IMG/VR virus record: IMGVR_UViG_3300027801_001493
Coordinates: 1 to 64,000 of that record
Strand: one strand, 5' to 3'
Source: a virus
Length of the DNA stretch: 64,000 nt
Shown here piece by piece: positions 40,999 through 50,452 of the stretch. Position numbers and translations under genes: made by a program. The notes beneath the pieces were generated by a model. The model had not been told where the DNA came from and ran no database searches. It saw only the letters and a program-made list of their open reading frames with translations. The number at the start of each line of letters is the position of its first letter. Position 1 is the first letter of the stretch.

Positions 40999-41152
40999 AT
41001 TGCTCCTTATCCGTATGGTTTTTGATATACTCTCTAATTGCTGTTAAAACTGCAGATTCTAGTAAGATAGCCACTGTCTCTGGATCTATATCTAATGTTA
41101 GTCTAGCAGTACCATCTGGTTGCTCGTCAATTTCAATTACTTCTATGCTCAC
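40991..41152 (-). CDS. Small hypothetical protein (53 residues)
   Basis: Starts at GTG 41152 (SIEVIEIDEQPDGTARLTLD), which overlaps the upstream stop as GTGA and follows GGAGGAGACAAACT. A short beta-alpha protein: DIDPETVAILLESAVLTAIREYIKNH. Function unknown. Confidence 0.65.
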   Translation of the reverse strand: MSIEVIEIDEQPDGTARLTLDIDPETVAILLESAVLTAIREYIKNHTDKEQYD

Positions 41153-41433
41153 AGTTTGTCTCCTCCGTGTCCTGTGGGTTGTAATGTCCACCGGTCATGT
41201 ACTACTTCACATACAGTACACTTCCAGTAACTGATACCATCGTATTTGCCTCGTACTTCAATGCCAATTACGTTTTTACCAAAATGTTTTGGGCTGTCTG
41301 GTGTACACCCATACATTGCACCTGACTGTAATGCTTTACGCCTAGTATAGCCTTTACGTTCAAAGTGTTCAGTAATCGTTTCCTCTTCTTCCCATGCAAT
41401 ATTGCAACTTGGACATTGACTTGGACTACTCAT
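41149..41433 (-). CDS. Zinc-ribbon-like phage protein
   Basis: 94 residues. CPSC (7-10) and CTVC (72-75) are spaced as the two knuckles of a zinc ribbon. HFGKNVIGIEVRGKYDGISYWKC is conserved in marine phage relatives. Function unknown. Directly upstream of the tRNA-Met on the same strand. Confidence 0.7.
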   Translation of the reverse strand: MSSPSQCPSCNIAWEEEETITEHFERKGYTRRKALQSGAMYGCTPDSPKHFGKNVIGIEVRGKYDGISYWKCTVCEVVHDRWTLQPTGHGGDKL

Positions 41434-41454
41434 ATGCTTTCCTCTTTGTTAATT

Positions 41455-41531
41455 TGGTGGGCCCGGAGTGACTCGAACACTCGACCTGCCGATTATGAGT
41501 CGGATGCTCTAACCAACTGAGCTACAGGCCC
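41455..41531 (-). tRNA. tRNA-Met or tRNA-Ile2 (CAT)
   Basis: 77 nt with encoded CCA. Acceptor GGGCCTG/CGGGCCC, D-arm AGCTCAGTTGGTTAGAGC, anticodon loop CTCATAA and T-arm GAGTG-TTCGAGT-CACTC. The G1-C72 pair rules out an initiator. CCGACTCATAATCGG resembles both elongator Met and Ile2 (lysidine) tRNAs. Confidence 0.9.
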
Positions 41532-41540
41532 AAATTTATT

Positions 41541-41566
41541 GCTCTCTGTTTTTACCCTGGGAGAGC
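41541..41566 (-). other. Hairpin between tRNAs
   Basis: GCTCTC...GAGAGC, 6-bp stem with a 14-nt loop, between tRNA-Leu and tRNA-Met on the minus strand. Possibly a processing signal. Confidence 0.35.
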
Positions 41567-41578
41567 CTTACCAGAATG

Positions 41579-41665
41579 TGGTACCCGGAGACGGACTTGA
41601 ACCGTCAAGACCTTACGGTCGGCAGATTTTAAGTCTGCTGTGTTTACCAATTTCACCACCCGGGC
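41579..41665 (-). tRNA. tRNA-Leu (TAA)
   Basis: 87 nt with encoded CCA. Acceptor GCCCGGG/TCCGGGT (G-T first pair), anticodon stem GCAGA/TCTGC with loop CTTAAAA, anticodon TAA, and a long variable arm (GACCGTAAGGTC) typical of class II tRNAs. Confidence 0.9.
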
Positions 41666-41666
41666 A

Positions 41667-41894
41667 TTAATCTTTGTTGTTGTGTACAATAAATGACAGA
41701 CTCATGTCTTCATAATCATCATCGTCCCATACATCGCTTGTATCACACGGTACAAATTCTATACAACCGTCATCGTTAATCATTATAACGAGTAAGTCTC
41801 CAACACTAGCCTTAATGTGTTCTAGTGTAAGTTCTTTATCCATTATAATTGTTCCATTTGGTGCTACATCAAAGTGATAATCTAAAAATTTCAC
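41667..41894 (-). CDS. Conserved small T4-like phage protein
   Basis: 75 residues from GTG 41894 (KFLDYHFDVAPNGTIIMDKEL), chosen because AGAGGAACCCTAAC precedes it; an ATG at 41918 has no ribosome site. The pattern KFLDxxFDVAPNGTI is familiar from marine T4-like phages. Sits between tRNA-Arg and tRNA-Leu. Confidence 0.65.
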   Translation of the reverse strand: MKFLDYHFDVAPNGTIIMDKELTLEHIKASVGDLLVIMINDDGCIEFVPCDTSDVWDDDDYEDMSLSFIVHNNKD

Positions 41895-41924
41895 GTTAGG
41901 GTTCCTCTTTACATGCATTGTGTT

Positions 41925-42001
41925 TGGTCCGCCCTCCAGGATTCGAACCTGGGACCTACGGTTTAGAAGACCGTTGTTCTATCCAACTGAACTAAGAGCG
42001 G
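41925..42001 (-). tRNA. tRNA-Arg (TCT)
   Basis: 77 nt with encoded CCA. Acceptor CCGCTCT/AGGGCGG, D-arm GTTCAGTTGGATAGAAC, anticodon stem ACGGT/ACCGT, loop CTTCTAA, anticodon TCT and T-arm CCAGG-TTCGAAT-CCTGG. Reads AGA, frequent in AT-rich genes. Confidence 0.92.
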
Positions 42002-42030
42002 ATAATTCCTTTATTGCTTAAGATGTTGTT

Positions 42031-42058
42031 ATAATAACATCTATAGCGGATAAGTCAA
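42031..42058 (-). promoter_or_regulatory. Early promoter for the tRNA-Arg/Leu/Met segment
   Basis: TTGACT, 16 nt, TATTAT on the minus strand, about 25 nt upstream of tRNA-Arg. It probably transcribes the tRNAs and the small genes between them. Confidence 0.7.
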
Positions 42059-42081
42059 CATTTATTTTAGATATTTTACCC

Positions 42082-42110
42082 AAAAAAAAGCACTCCGTAG
42101 AGTGCTTTTT
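42082..42110. terminator. Bidirectional rho-independent terminator
   Basis: AAAAGCACTC-CGTA-GAGTGCTTTT with A8 before and T5 after, so it can work on both strands. On the minus strand it ends the fibre transcript before the tRNA promoter. Confidence 0.9.
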
Positions 42111-42132
42111 AATGTTAAGTTATTAACTTGGT

Positions 42133-45100
42133 TTATGTGTTGTAAACATATTCAACTGTTACTGTCGCCGCACCTGCAGTGGCTACTGCCGCTGTTGATC
42201 CGTTTGACTGTACAACGTCTAACTGCAGAGTCGTCCCTGAAGTTAAAGGCTCCATTCCTAAGTCAAGTACATAAGTACCTGATACTGTAGGATCAGCCTG
42301 AGCCGCTGTAACGTAAGTAGTTTCACTACCTTCATTATCAGTAATCTTAAACCCATCTACTGAACCACCTGACCAAGCAGTCGAAACTTTAATCACTGCC
42401 TTATTGGCAAAGTAGCTTCTTCCACTTACTGTTGGTATAGCACCAATTGTGAACACTGATGTAGAACTATCTGCTGTTGCAGTTGCTCTTATAATACCAT
42501 CGTCCTGTGCTACTACTGAAGCATCAACGTATGCTTTAACAGATTGCTGTGTTGGAACTAATGTTGCACTATCACTAGCCATATTGTCTTCGTCGACAAA
42601 AGCTGTAATAGATAAACTACCATCACTTAAACTTGCAAAAGTTACAGTACCTGCTTTAAGATTAGCATCATTTAATGTTAAATCACCTGTGCTTGATCCT
42701 GTTGCTGATGTTGTTGCAAACTGGAATTGGTCAGCACTTTCGTCCCACCCAAAGAATGCATTATCATCACTGCCTCTTTCAATAACAATACCAGCATCGC
42801 CTGACGCTGAGCCAGATCTACCAGTTCCAAGTTCTAACAATGTGTCAGAAATTGTTGTGTTAGTTGAAGAAACAGTAGTTGTTGTACCGTTAACTGTTAA
42901 GTTACCTGCTAATGTTAAGTCAGTTGCACCAATAGTTGTTACACCACTTAGAGCACCTGCTGTCATTGTAGCAGTTCCGTCTGTTATTGAACCACCTTGT
43001 ACTGCACCAGAGAATGTACCTGCGACCATACTTGTTAAAGAAGTGTCTAGGTTTAATGTAACTGCATCGCCTGACACTACTGAAGTAATGTTAGTTCCGC
43101 CTGTTACAGTTAATGTATCTCCGCCATCAATTGTAGATGAACCAGTGTCACCAGCTAATGTAAATGATGTAGAAATAGAGGCTGTTGAAGCCGCTGTTAT
43201 TCTACCCTGAGCATCTACTGTTAGTACTGGAATTGCTGTACTACTACCATATGAAGCGGCACTTACTGCCGTATTATCAAGTGTTACAGTTAGTGTGTTA
43301 CCACTACCTGCTGTAGTTAAGCCTGTTCCGCCTGCAATAGTTAAAGTTTCTGTATCAAAATCAATTGCTAAACCGGCTGTTGTCGCATCGTCTGTAAAAG
43401 CCAATGTGTTACCAGTGTTTACCAAAGTGATTTGGTCATCAACATATTTTTTAACTGATTGTTGCGTAGGAATAAGAGTAGCACTATCGCTAGTCATGTC
43501 ATCTTCATCCGCAAAACCTGTAGCAGTAATTGTACCGTCACTTAAAGATCCAAATGTTACTGTTCCAGAAGTACTTAATGCACCAGTTAAACCAGTTATG
43601 GCTCCACCTGTCATTGTTGCTGTTCCGTCAGTTATTGAATCGCCTGTAACTGCACCAGTGGCTGTTACTGTTCCAGTTCCTACTGAAACTAGTCCACTTA
43701 AAGCACCACTTGTTAGTGTTGCTGTGCCATCTGTTAGTGATCCACCTGTAACTGCACCACTAAAGGTACCAGCTACACCACCTGTTAAAGTACCAGAGGC
43801 AATGCTTAAAGCACCGTCTGTGATAGTACCAGCAGTTGTAATTCCACCTGCTGTCAGTGTTCCACTTACTGTTGGTGCATTTACTAAGCCAATAGTAATA
43901 GCATCGTTTGAAACAGTTGTTTCAATTTCGTTACTAGTACCTGCAAAGTTTAATGTTCCACCAGTTGTGAACGTGTCATTCGCTCCTGAGTCAGCACTTA
44001 TTGTAAAGTCAGAACTAATACCTGCAATTTCAGTATCAACGTATGCTTTAACACTTTGTTGTGTTGGCACAGCCGTTGCTGAATCTGAAGACATATTGTC
44101 TTGGTCTAAAAATGCTGTTATTGTAGCACCACTGGCACCAACAAATGAAGCGCCTGTAACTGCCTGAGCATCTACATCGCCTAATCTTAAATTACTTGCT
44201 GTACCTGTGAAGGTGTTTGAGTTTTCTGTAGCATCTGCTATGAAAACAAATTCACTTGCTGAATCATCGTAACCAAAGAAACCTTTCTTTGCCGCTGATC
44301 CATCGTGCCAGTTGAATTTAATACCTCTATCTAAGTTGTCGTCTGAACTAATGCCAGGATCACCTACTTCAAAAATAGGATCGTCAACTTGAACAGTTGT
44401 ACTGTTTACTGTAGTAGTTGTTCCATTTACTGTTAAAGTACCTGAAACTACTGCATCACCAGTAATGTTAACCGTAGCCGATGTAATATCGTCTGAGTTA
44501 AGTGTGCCAGTAACGGTCAAATCGTTTCCGATTGTTACGTCATTGGGTAAACCAATTTGAATTTGGTTGTTTGAAACGGTCGTTTCTATCTCGTTGGTCG
44601 TACCAGCGAAAGTCATTGTGTCAGTACCTACTGTTACTGTATCATCACTTCCGTTATCTGCCGCAATAGTTAATGCAGAAGAAATACTGGCTGTTGAAGC
44701 CGCTGTAATTCTACCTTTTGCATCTACTGTTAGGACAGGAATAGCTGTACTACTACCATAACTTGCCGCACTAACACCAGTATTATCTAATGTTGTTGTT
44801 AGGGTTATGTTTTGACTACCATCAAAAGATGTAGCCGCTCCATCGACGTCGCCGTCAATAGTAATAGTTCTGGCAGTTGCTAATGCTGTTGCTGTATCTG
44901 AATTACCAGTTACATCACCAGTTAGGTCTCCAACAAATCCAGTTGTTGCTGTAATTGTTGTACCGCCGATAGCCGCTTTTGCACTTCCACCAATAATAGT
45001 GCCGTCTATTGCACCACCATCGATATCCACACTATTAGCCGCCTGTGTTGCTATAGTACCTAAACCAAGAGTTGAGATCGCCGCTGTTGCATCAGCATCG

Positions 45101-45402
45101 TCTATAAGACTTCTACCAAATGCACTTATGTCTGCAGATCCAAATGTATTAGCGCCTGTAGTATATAGAATTTTATCTTGTGCTACTGAACTAAGTCCTG
45201 TACCACCTTTTGTTACAGCAATTTCAGTACCTGACCAGGTACCTGCTTGAACTGTTGCAAACTCTACATCTTCCAGAGCTGAACCGTTGTCTTTAAATTG
45301 GAATTTATTGTTGGATGTATCGTAAACTACGAAACCTCCAGACTTTCCAAGTTGAACATCGGCGGCTATACCTTTGATTCCAAAGTTTTTAATATTCGCC
45401 AT
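42133..45402 (-). CDS. Long modular tail fibre protein
   Basis: 1089 residues, beta-rich and Ser/Thr/Gly/Val-rich, without Cys. The N-terminus MANIKNFGIKGIAADVQLGKSGGF shares a docking motif with two other fibres. Repeats include three copies of SDSATxxPTQQSVKxYVD and two copies of SYGSSTAIPVLTVDAxGRIT, plus NGTTTTVNSTTV units. The C-terminus ends ATVTVEYVYNT. Host recognition is the likely role; there is no S74 autoprotease motif. Late promoter at 45480. Confidence 0.85.
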   Translation of the reverse strand: MANIKNFGIKGIAADVQLGKSGGFVVYDTSNNKFQFKDNGSALEDVEFATVQAGTWSGTEIAVTKGGTGLSSVAQDKILYTTGANTFGSADISAFGRSLIDDADATAAISTLGLGTIATQAANSVDIDGGAIDGTIIGGSAKAAIGGTTITATTGFVGDLTGDVTGNSDTATALATARTITIDGDVDGAATSFDGSQNITLTTTLDNTGVSAASYGSSTAIPVLTVDAKGRITAASTASISSALTIAADNGSDDTVTVGTDTMTFAGTTNEIETTVSNNQIQIGLPNDVTIGNDLTVTGTLNSDDITSATVNITGDAVVSGTLTVNGTTTTVNSTTVQVDDPIFEVGDPGISSDDNLDRGIKFNWHDGSAAKKGFFGYDDSASEFVFIADATENSNTFTGTASNLRLGDVDAQAVTGASFVGASGATITAFLDQDNMSSDSATAVPTQQSVKAYVDTEIAGISSDFTISADSGANDTFTTGGTLNFAGTSNEIETTVSNDAITIGLVNAPTVSGTLTAGGITTAGTITDGALSIASGTLTGGVAGTFSGAVTGGSLTDGTATLTSGALSGLVSVGTGTVTATGAVTGDSITDGTATMTGGAITGLTGALSTSGTVTFGSLSDGTITATGFADEDDMTSDSATLIPTQQSVKKYVDDQITLVNTGNTLAFTDDATTAGLAIDFDTETLTIAGGTGLTTAGSGNTLTVTLDNTAVSAASYGSSTAIPVLTVDAQGRITAASTASISTSFTLAGDTGSSTIDGGDTLTVTGGTNITSVVSGDAVTLNLDTSLTSMVAGTFSGAVQGGSITDGTATMTAGALSGVTTIGATDLTLAGNLTVNGTTTTVSSTNTTISDTLLELGTGRSGSASGDAGIVIERGSDDNAFFGWDESADQFQFATTSATGSSTGDLTLNDANLKAGTVTFASLSDGSLSITAFVDEDNMASDSATLVPTQQSVKAYVDASVVAQDDGIIRATATADSSTSVFTIGAIPTVSGRSYFANKAVIKVSTAWSGGSVDGFKITDNEGSETTYVTAAQADPTVSGTYVLDLGMEPLTSGTTLQLDVVQSNGSTAAVATAGAATVTVEYVYNT

Positions 45403-45450
45403 CTTGTTACTCCTTAAGGATTATTTTTATCAATATTGATGTACAAGAAT

Positions 45451-45464
45451 ATGACTCCCGTCAT
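45451..45464 (-). promoter_or_regulatory. Leader hairpin of the long fibre gene
   Basis: ATGAC-GGGA-GTCAT, a 5-bp stem with a GGGA tetraloop, lies 16 nt after the late promoter in the leader. Confidence 0.4.
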
Positions 45465-45479
45465 AGATTTATACAACTA

Positions 45480-45487
45480 TATTTATC
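45480..45487 (-). promoter_or_regulatory. T4-type late promoter GATAAATA
   Basis: Minus-strand CGATAAATATAG about 78 nt before the long fibre ATG. Confidence 0.7.
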
Positions 45488-45515
45488 GTATCTTAAGGGT
45501 TATTGGGGGTTATGC

Positions 45516-47549
45516 CTAGACGTAGGTAACTGTTATCTTACCTGCTCCGAGTGTTGCTCCGGAGTGTGTAATTTTAGCTCTAAGTGTTAGTTCGCTGTTT
45601 TGACTTGCTGGATAAACATAGTTAGGATTAGCAGTATAAGTACCATTAGAACTTAGGTCACTTTCATCACCTTCCATGTAAGCATTTATGTCTGAAGTAT
45701 CGCCTACTTCTATAATTGGTGTTGTGCCTGAGAAGTTGCTGTACGGTGTAGTTACTTCAACACCTATGTCTACAATTCTTGCTCCAGGTGATATGTTGCC
45801 TAGTGTTATTGTTTCGACACCACCAAAGCCTCCGCCTGGTGTTTCTAGTGTGAACGTTAATGTTTGAGCATCAGTTGCCGCACTATCTTGGTTACCTATT
45901 TCTACCCATGCACTACCATCATAAACATACATTGCCCATTCGGCATCTCCACTATCAGTAACATAAGCCATGTCGCCCACTTGTGGACTTAGTGCATCTC
46001 TACCGGCAATGTTTGCCACCACAGTTGTACCAGCACTTCTAACTCCATGCTCTACATAAAGTCCTAAAGGAAACTGTCCATTGTGTACACTTGTTAATCC
46101 AAAGTCTGCAATTGGTGTGCCTAGCTTTTCTTCTAAGTCAATAGCACCACCATCTGTTCTAGTAAGTCTTAATAACTTACCTGTACTTGAAACTGTAGTT
46201 GTAGGTAGTCCAGTAATACTGTTGTCTCCTGCAAAAACTACACTTGCCTGTGCATCTGCTTGTACATTAAAAATGTTTATAGCATTACCACTTGCTTCTT
46301 CTAGTTTTAATCTACCGTCGCCAAGTATTGTTGTGGTTAAGTTATCAACAGCCAAAGCATCTATAACTGTTTTAATGTCTGTGCCATTAGCAATACCGGC
46401 ACCATATTGTGCATTACCACTTGGTGCTGTTGTTACGTTGACTAGTACATTGCCTGCACCAGTATTAATATTAGCACTAAATGGAATGTATCCACCTAAT
46501 AGTCCGTAACTATAATCACTAGTATCCGATGTTGCGTTTGTTGGTACAGGTGCCTCTGTGGCTGTAACAAACGTGTTTGAAGCACTTGTAATGTCTGTTA
46601 CAGCATTTGATATGCTTGTACCAGTACTAAGTGTTACATTAACACCATTAATTTCCATTACGTTGTTTTGAGTAGTTGTAGCATTAGATATGTTTCCTGT
46701 TGCTACAGAGTTTACTGCGTCCTTAATCTTTAAGAACATTATCTTACCTGTATCTGTAGTAGTTAAGTCGCCGTCTGTGTCAGCATATATAAAACTACCT
46801 ATACTTCCTGGCAAAGCAGGATTGAAATCTATAATTTGGTTTTGTGGTTTAACTTTAAATCTATCTGGTCCTGGACCTACATAACTTACAACACCAATTG
46901 TTCTGGATATCGTAGATGCATTTGCTTTTTCATAAGTACCACCAGTAGTAACTACAACAACATCTCCTCTAGCAAAACTATGTCCTGTCTTTGCTAACGG
47001 AAAATGTTCTGCTGGATTCATATATTCGAATCTACTAACAATGTTTGGATAAAAATCTGCACTTACAACACTTGCTGGAAGTGGATCTATCATAGGCATG
47101 CCTTCACCATTCAGTGTGAACAATACGCCTGTACCTGGTACACTAAATATTGGTGAACCTGTACTACTTCTAAACACATTATATCTATCTACATCTTCTG
47201 CAACACAAACAACTGTGGTTGCATTCTTACTTGTAATTGAAACTATCTGGAGACATTTTCCGTCCTGTGAGCCTGATACCCAGTCGCCAACACTTACATC
47301 CATGCCGTTATATTTTCTATGTTCTCTAGTCTTATGTGAACCATGTGTATATTCTGTAACTGTGAATGTCAAAGTATATTGATATGGTTTTGCTGAGCCG
47401 CCACCTGACCACCAAGGATCACCTAAGCCGTCATTGTGTTCCCAATTCTTATATGCAGATGCTAATGTATAAGACAGTTGTAAAACCTTTGCTGGTTTAT
47501 AAACGTCTAATGTTGAGTCTGCACTTTTATTAAATATTATTTCTGCCAT
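45516..47549 (-). CDS. Virion structural protein, fibre or baseplate associated
   Basis: 677 residues, beginning MAEIIFNKSADSTLDVYKPAKV. It has beta-rich domains with FEYMNPAEHFPLAKTGHSFARGDVVVV and a C-terminal part DALSPQVGDMAYVTDSGDAEWAMYVYDGSAWVEIG, an adaptor-like segment common in phage tail proteins. It lies between two fibres, 5 nt after the upstream one. Assignment rests on composition and place. Confidence 0.7.
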   Translation of the reverse strand: MAEIIFNKSADSTLDVYKPAKVLQLSYTLASAYKNWEHNDGLGDPWWSGGGSAKPYQYTLTFTVTEYTHGSHKTREHRKYNGMDVSVGDWVSGSQDGKCLQIVSITSKNATTVVCVAEDVDRYNVFRSSTGSPIFSVPGTGVLFTLNGEGMPMIDPLPASVVSADFYPNIVSRFEYMNPAEHFPLAKTGHSFARGDVVVVTTGGTYEKANASTISRTIGVVSYVGPGPDRFKVKPQNQIIDFNPALPGSIGSFIYADTDGDLTTTDTGKIMFLKIKDAVNSVATGNISNATTTQNNVMEINGVNVTLSTGTSISNAVTDITSASNTFVTATEAPVPTNATSDTSDYSYGLLGGYIPFSANINTGAGNVLVNVTTAPSGNAQYGAGIANGTDIKTVIDALAVDNLTTTILGDGRLKLEEASGNAINIFNVQADAQASVVFAGDNSITGLPTTTVSSTGKLLRLTRTDGGAIDLEEKLGTPIADFGLTSVHNGQFPLGLYVEHGVRSAGTTVVANIAGRDALSPQVGDMAYVTDSGDAEWAMYVYDGSAWVEIGNQDSAATDAQTLTFTLETPGGGFGGVETITLGNISPGARIVDIGVEVTTPYSNFSGTTPIIEVGDTSDINAYMEGDESDLSSNGTYTANPNYVYPASQNSELTLRAKITHSGATLGAGKITVTYV

Positions 47550-47553
47550 TGGT

Positions 47554-50397
47554 CTAGCTACCCATTATGAAGTATATCCAAGCATGACTGGTCTGTCCAA
47601 AGCCACTGCTTGATCCTGTTTCCGAACGTGTCAAACTCATTGTAACATTTGCACTTCCTAAACTGCCATGAGGTGTACCAGTACCATCTAATTTTAATGT
47701 GGTATTGATAGCACTTTGTATTTGGCTCTTTATGTTATACTCCGTAGTGGATTGGCTGTAACCATATGCTGTTATGCCTAGTGGTGGTCTATTATAATTT
47801 CCTGCAAAGTCTATTATAATTTCACAACTGTTTGCCGCTGAATTATTAACTGTGACATTTCCCATATTCGTACTCTTATCACTTATACCGCCAACACCTT
47901 GAGCAGTATCAATTGCTCCTGCTGATGTGTAATAGAGTTTGAAGTATTCATAACTTGTTCCAGAGCCACCGCCACCACCACTTATATTAGTATGAGATAC
48001 ATTAGTAATTCTACCTGTTGCATCTACTGTAAATACTGCTGATTTTGTTGAACTTCCGTATGTTCCTGCTGTTGCGCCTGAGTCTGTTATGCTGATAGCA
48101 CCACTACTAAACGTAATGCCTGTGCCACCGCTTACATAAGCCTCTACATTCGCATCACCATAATTGCCCGATACACTTGCCAGTGTGCTTGTTAAGTCTA
48201 CGTTTCCTGATTGTCCAGTTAAACTAATTACATTTCCTGATATAGTCATGTCCTGACTATCAGTTTCACTTGTTAAGTATGAACTTAAATCTGGTGGTGT
48301 AAATGTATAAACACCTGTTCCGCTGTTGTATCCTAAACCACCTGAACCACTTGCTGATGCTGTGGTAACACTAAAGTCTGTTAGTGCCGTTCCACCACCT
48401 GCTGGGCCTGTTGCCCCAATTGGTCCTCTTATATTTCCAACGTTCTGTGTGCTGGAATTACTATAAGTTAATGTTAAATCGTTACCCGCCAATGCAACTG
48501 TAGTAATACCGTTGCCGACCGCTCCTGTTGAACCTACGTTACCCTGTGGTCCTGTTGGTCCTACGTTACCCTGTGGTCCTGTGGCTCCTAAACCACTTAA
48601 ATCTACAGTAGTACTATCATATTCTAAATTACTTCCACTTAATGTTAGTGATGGTCTACTTGTTAAATCTGTAAATAGTCCGCTTGTTCCAACTGTGGAA
48701 AGCGAACTTGTATCTGCCTTTGTGGCAATTGAATTTGTTATTGTTGTACTAAAGTTTGCATCGTCACCTAGTGCCGCGGCTAATTCATTCAATGTATCTA
48801 ATGTGCCTGGAGCACTACTAGTAATTGCCGCTACTATTGTTGACTGTGTTGCAAAGCCTTGTGCTGTTAAGTATGTACCAACATTGCTGTCGCCATAGTT
48901 ACCACCGCCAGTTGCTATTGCAGTTGTTAAATCTACTGTTCCGCCATTAGTTAATGTAATTACATTACCACTAAGGCTTAAATCTTGTGTATCAGTATCA
49001 GTATCTGCTGAATTAATCCATGCACTACCATTGTATTTTAATACTTGTCCACTTGTTGGACTTGTAATTGCTGTATCAGTTAGTTCTGTTAAAGTATCAA
49101 ATGAAGTTTTTAGTGTACTTAAATCTATTGCATTACCACCACTAATACTAATTGTACTTGTGCCAGCATTCCAACTTAATGTTTGAGTACTACCACCGCT
49201 TTGTGCTACCCAGTCATAGTCTGTGCCATTCCAACTTAATACTTCTCCTGAACTTGCTGTACTTTTATTTAGATGTATGTCGACATTTGCATCAGCATAA
49301 CTTCCGCCACCGCCGCCACTGTTATTGTCTGCCGCTGGTGCCCAACTAGTACCATTGTATTTTAATACTTGTCCGTTAGTTACACCGGATGTACTTACAC
49401 CTGATAAGTCATCTAAGTTAATTGAATCTAATGCAATAGAAAGATTTTTATCTCCTGCAGAAGTTGTTACTGTAATTTTGTTTCCGCCTCTAATGTCTAA
49501 GTCATTACCTGTTGTGGTATATGATGTAGAACCATTAGTAACAACAATATCAGCAATAGAGTTAGATGTTATAGCACTATCTGTTTGTGCTTTAGTATAA
49601 ACATCTCCTGTTTGGGCAAAGTTTGCCGCAGGTATTGAACCTAAGTTGGTAGCATTAACGGCTATGTCTGCCGTACCCCTAAAGTATGTACTAAAAATCT
49701 GTGAATACTTTTGAGTAGAATTACCTATGCTATATAAATTGTTTATTGCAGGTTGATAGTTTGCAGTAGTTGTTACTGCTTGGGCTATATGGGCGTTAAA
49801 ATCTGCTCTATCTGTTTTGCCAGATATATTTGTTCTGGCTACCCAATCTAAATTATTAGAACCGTCTGTTACTAATACTTGTCCAGCCGTTCCATCTGCT
49901 ACAGGCATAACCATTCCAGCGAATGTTAGGTTAGTTGTTACTAAACCGTTACTTGTAACTGTGCCATTGTTAATAGTTGTATTTTGTGATGCACCTAGTA
50001 TGCTTAATGTAGTACCATCGTATGTGATACTGTCTGAACCATTAGCAATATTGCCGTTTGCATCTGCTACTAATATTGTATTTGCATTTGCTGTGCCTAA
50101 TGCTAAACTTCCAGTGCCTACTACTGCATCAATAGTAATAACATTATCATTTAATGCTATTGTGGCATTTGCACCTGCTTGTAGTTTATAAAATTCTAAA
50201 TACTGACTATCGTTTTGCTTGTATAAGCCAACTCCATAAGTGCCTACGTTTCTACCTTGTCCAGTTACACTGGCGTTGGCGCTAACTGCCGCTGTTTCAT
50301 TCTTAAAAGATCCAGTCGCGGCATCATAAACTAATATTTGATTATCAGCTATGCTATCGATATTAAATGTTATGTTGTCGTTAGTTCCAATTGGCAT
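47554..50397 (-). CDS. Long tail fibre with collagen-like stretch
   Basis: 947 residues. Central GATGPQGNVGPTGPQGNVGS forms Gly-x-y collagen-like repeats, with a second short run (RGPIGATGPAG). A SYGSS-like unit (TYGSSTKSAVFTVDATGRIT) is shared with the 1089-residue fibre. The C-terminus (ESGSSSGFGQTSHAWIYFIMGS style) probably forms the tip. Late promoter and leader hairpin upstream. Confidence 0.85.
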   Translation of the reverse strand: MPIGTNDNITFNIDSIADNQILVYDAATGSFKNETAAVSANASVTGQGRNVGTYGVGLYKQNDSQYLEFYKLQAGANATIALNDNVITIDAVVGTGSLALGTANANTILVADANGNIANGSDSITYDGTTLSILGASQNTTINNGTVTSNGLVTTNLTFAGMVMPVADGTAGQVLVTDGSNNLDWVARTNISGKTDRADFNAHIAQAVTTTANYQPAINNLYSIGNSTQKYSQIFSTYFRGTADIAVNATNLGSIPAANFAQTGDVYTKAQTDSAITSNSIADIVVTNGSTSYTTTGNDLDIRGGNKITVTTSAGDKNLSIALDSINLDDLSGVSTSGVTNGQVLKYNGTSWAPAADNNSGGGGGSYADANVDIHLNKSTASSGEVLSWNGTDYDWVAQSGGSTQTLSWNAGTSTISISGGNAIDLSTLKTSFDTLTELTDTAITSPTSGQVLKYNGSAWINSADTDTDTQDLSLSGNVITLTNGGTVDLTTAIATGGGNYGDSNVGTYLTAQGFATQSTIVAAITSSAPGTLDTLNELAAALGDDANFSTTITNSIATKADTSSLSTVGTSGLFTDLTSRPSLTLSGSNLEYDSTTVDLSGLGATGPQGNVGPTGPQGNVGSTGAVGNGITTVALAGNDLTLTYSNSSTQNVGNIRGPIGATGPAGGGTALTDFSVTTASASGSGGLGYNSGTGVYTFTPPDLSSYLTSETDSQDMTISGNVISLTGQSGNVDLTSTLASVSGNYGDANVEAYVSGGTGITFSSGAISITDSGATAGTYGSSTKSAVFTVDATGRITNVSHTNISGGGGGSGTSYEYFKLYYTSAGAIDTAQGVGGISDKSTNMGNVTVNNSAANSCEIIIDFAGNYNRPPLGITAYGYSQSTTEYNIKSQIQSAINTTLKLDGTGTPHGSLGSANVTMSLTRSETGSSSGFGQTSHAWIYFIMGS

Positions 50398-50406
50398 ACT
50401 TATATC

Positions 50407-50423
50407 CTGCTATGTTATAGCAG
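50407..50423 (-). promoter_or_regulatory. Leader stem-loop of the collagen-like fibre gene
   Basis: CTGCTAT-AAC-ATAGCAG, 7-bp stem with a 3-nt loop, directly after the late promoter and about 10 nt before the ATG; GGATATAAGT follows. Confidence 0.5.
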
Positions 50424-50431
50424 TATTTATC
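50424..50431 (-). promoter_or_regulatory. T4-type late promoter GATAAATA
   Basis: Minus-strand TGATAAATACTG upstream of the fibre gene starting at 50397. Confidence 0.7.
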
Positions 50432-50452
50432 ACTTCTAGAAGTTTTTTGCTG

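Noticed and set aside
42449-44167. Long plus-strand frames opposite the fibre genes
   Set aside because: They arise from Ser/Thr/Val/Ala-rich codons of the fibre on the other strand; no ribosome sites and valine/proline-rich nonsense products. The same applies at 46081-46509 and 49817-50191.
42133-50397. Peptidase S74 fibre chaperone
   Set aside because: None of the fibre C-termini has the S74 Ser-Lys motif region.
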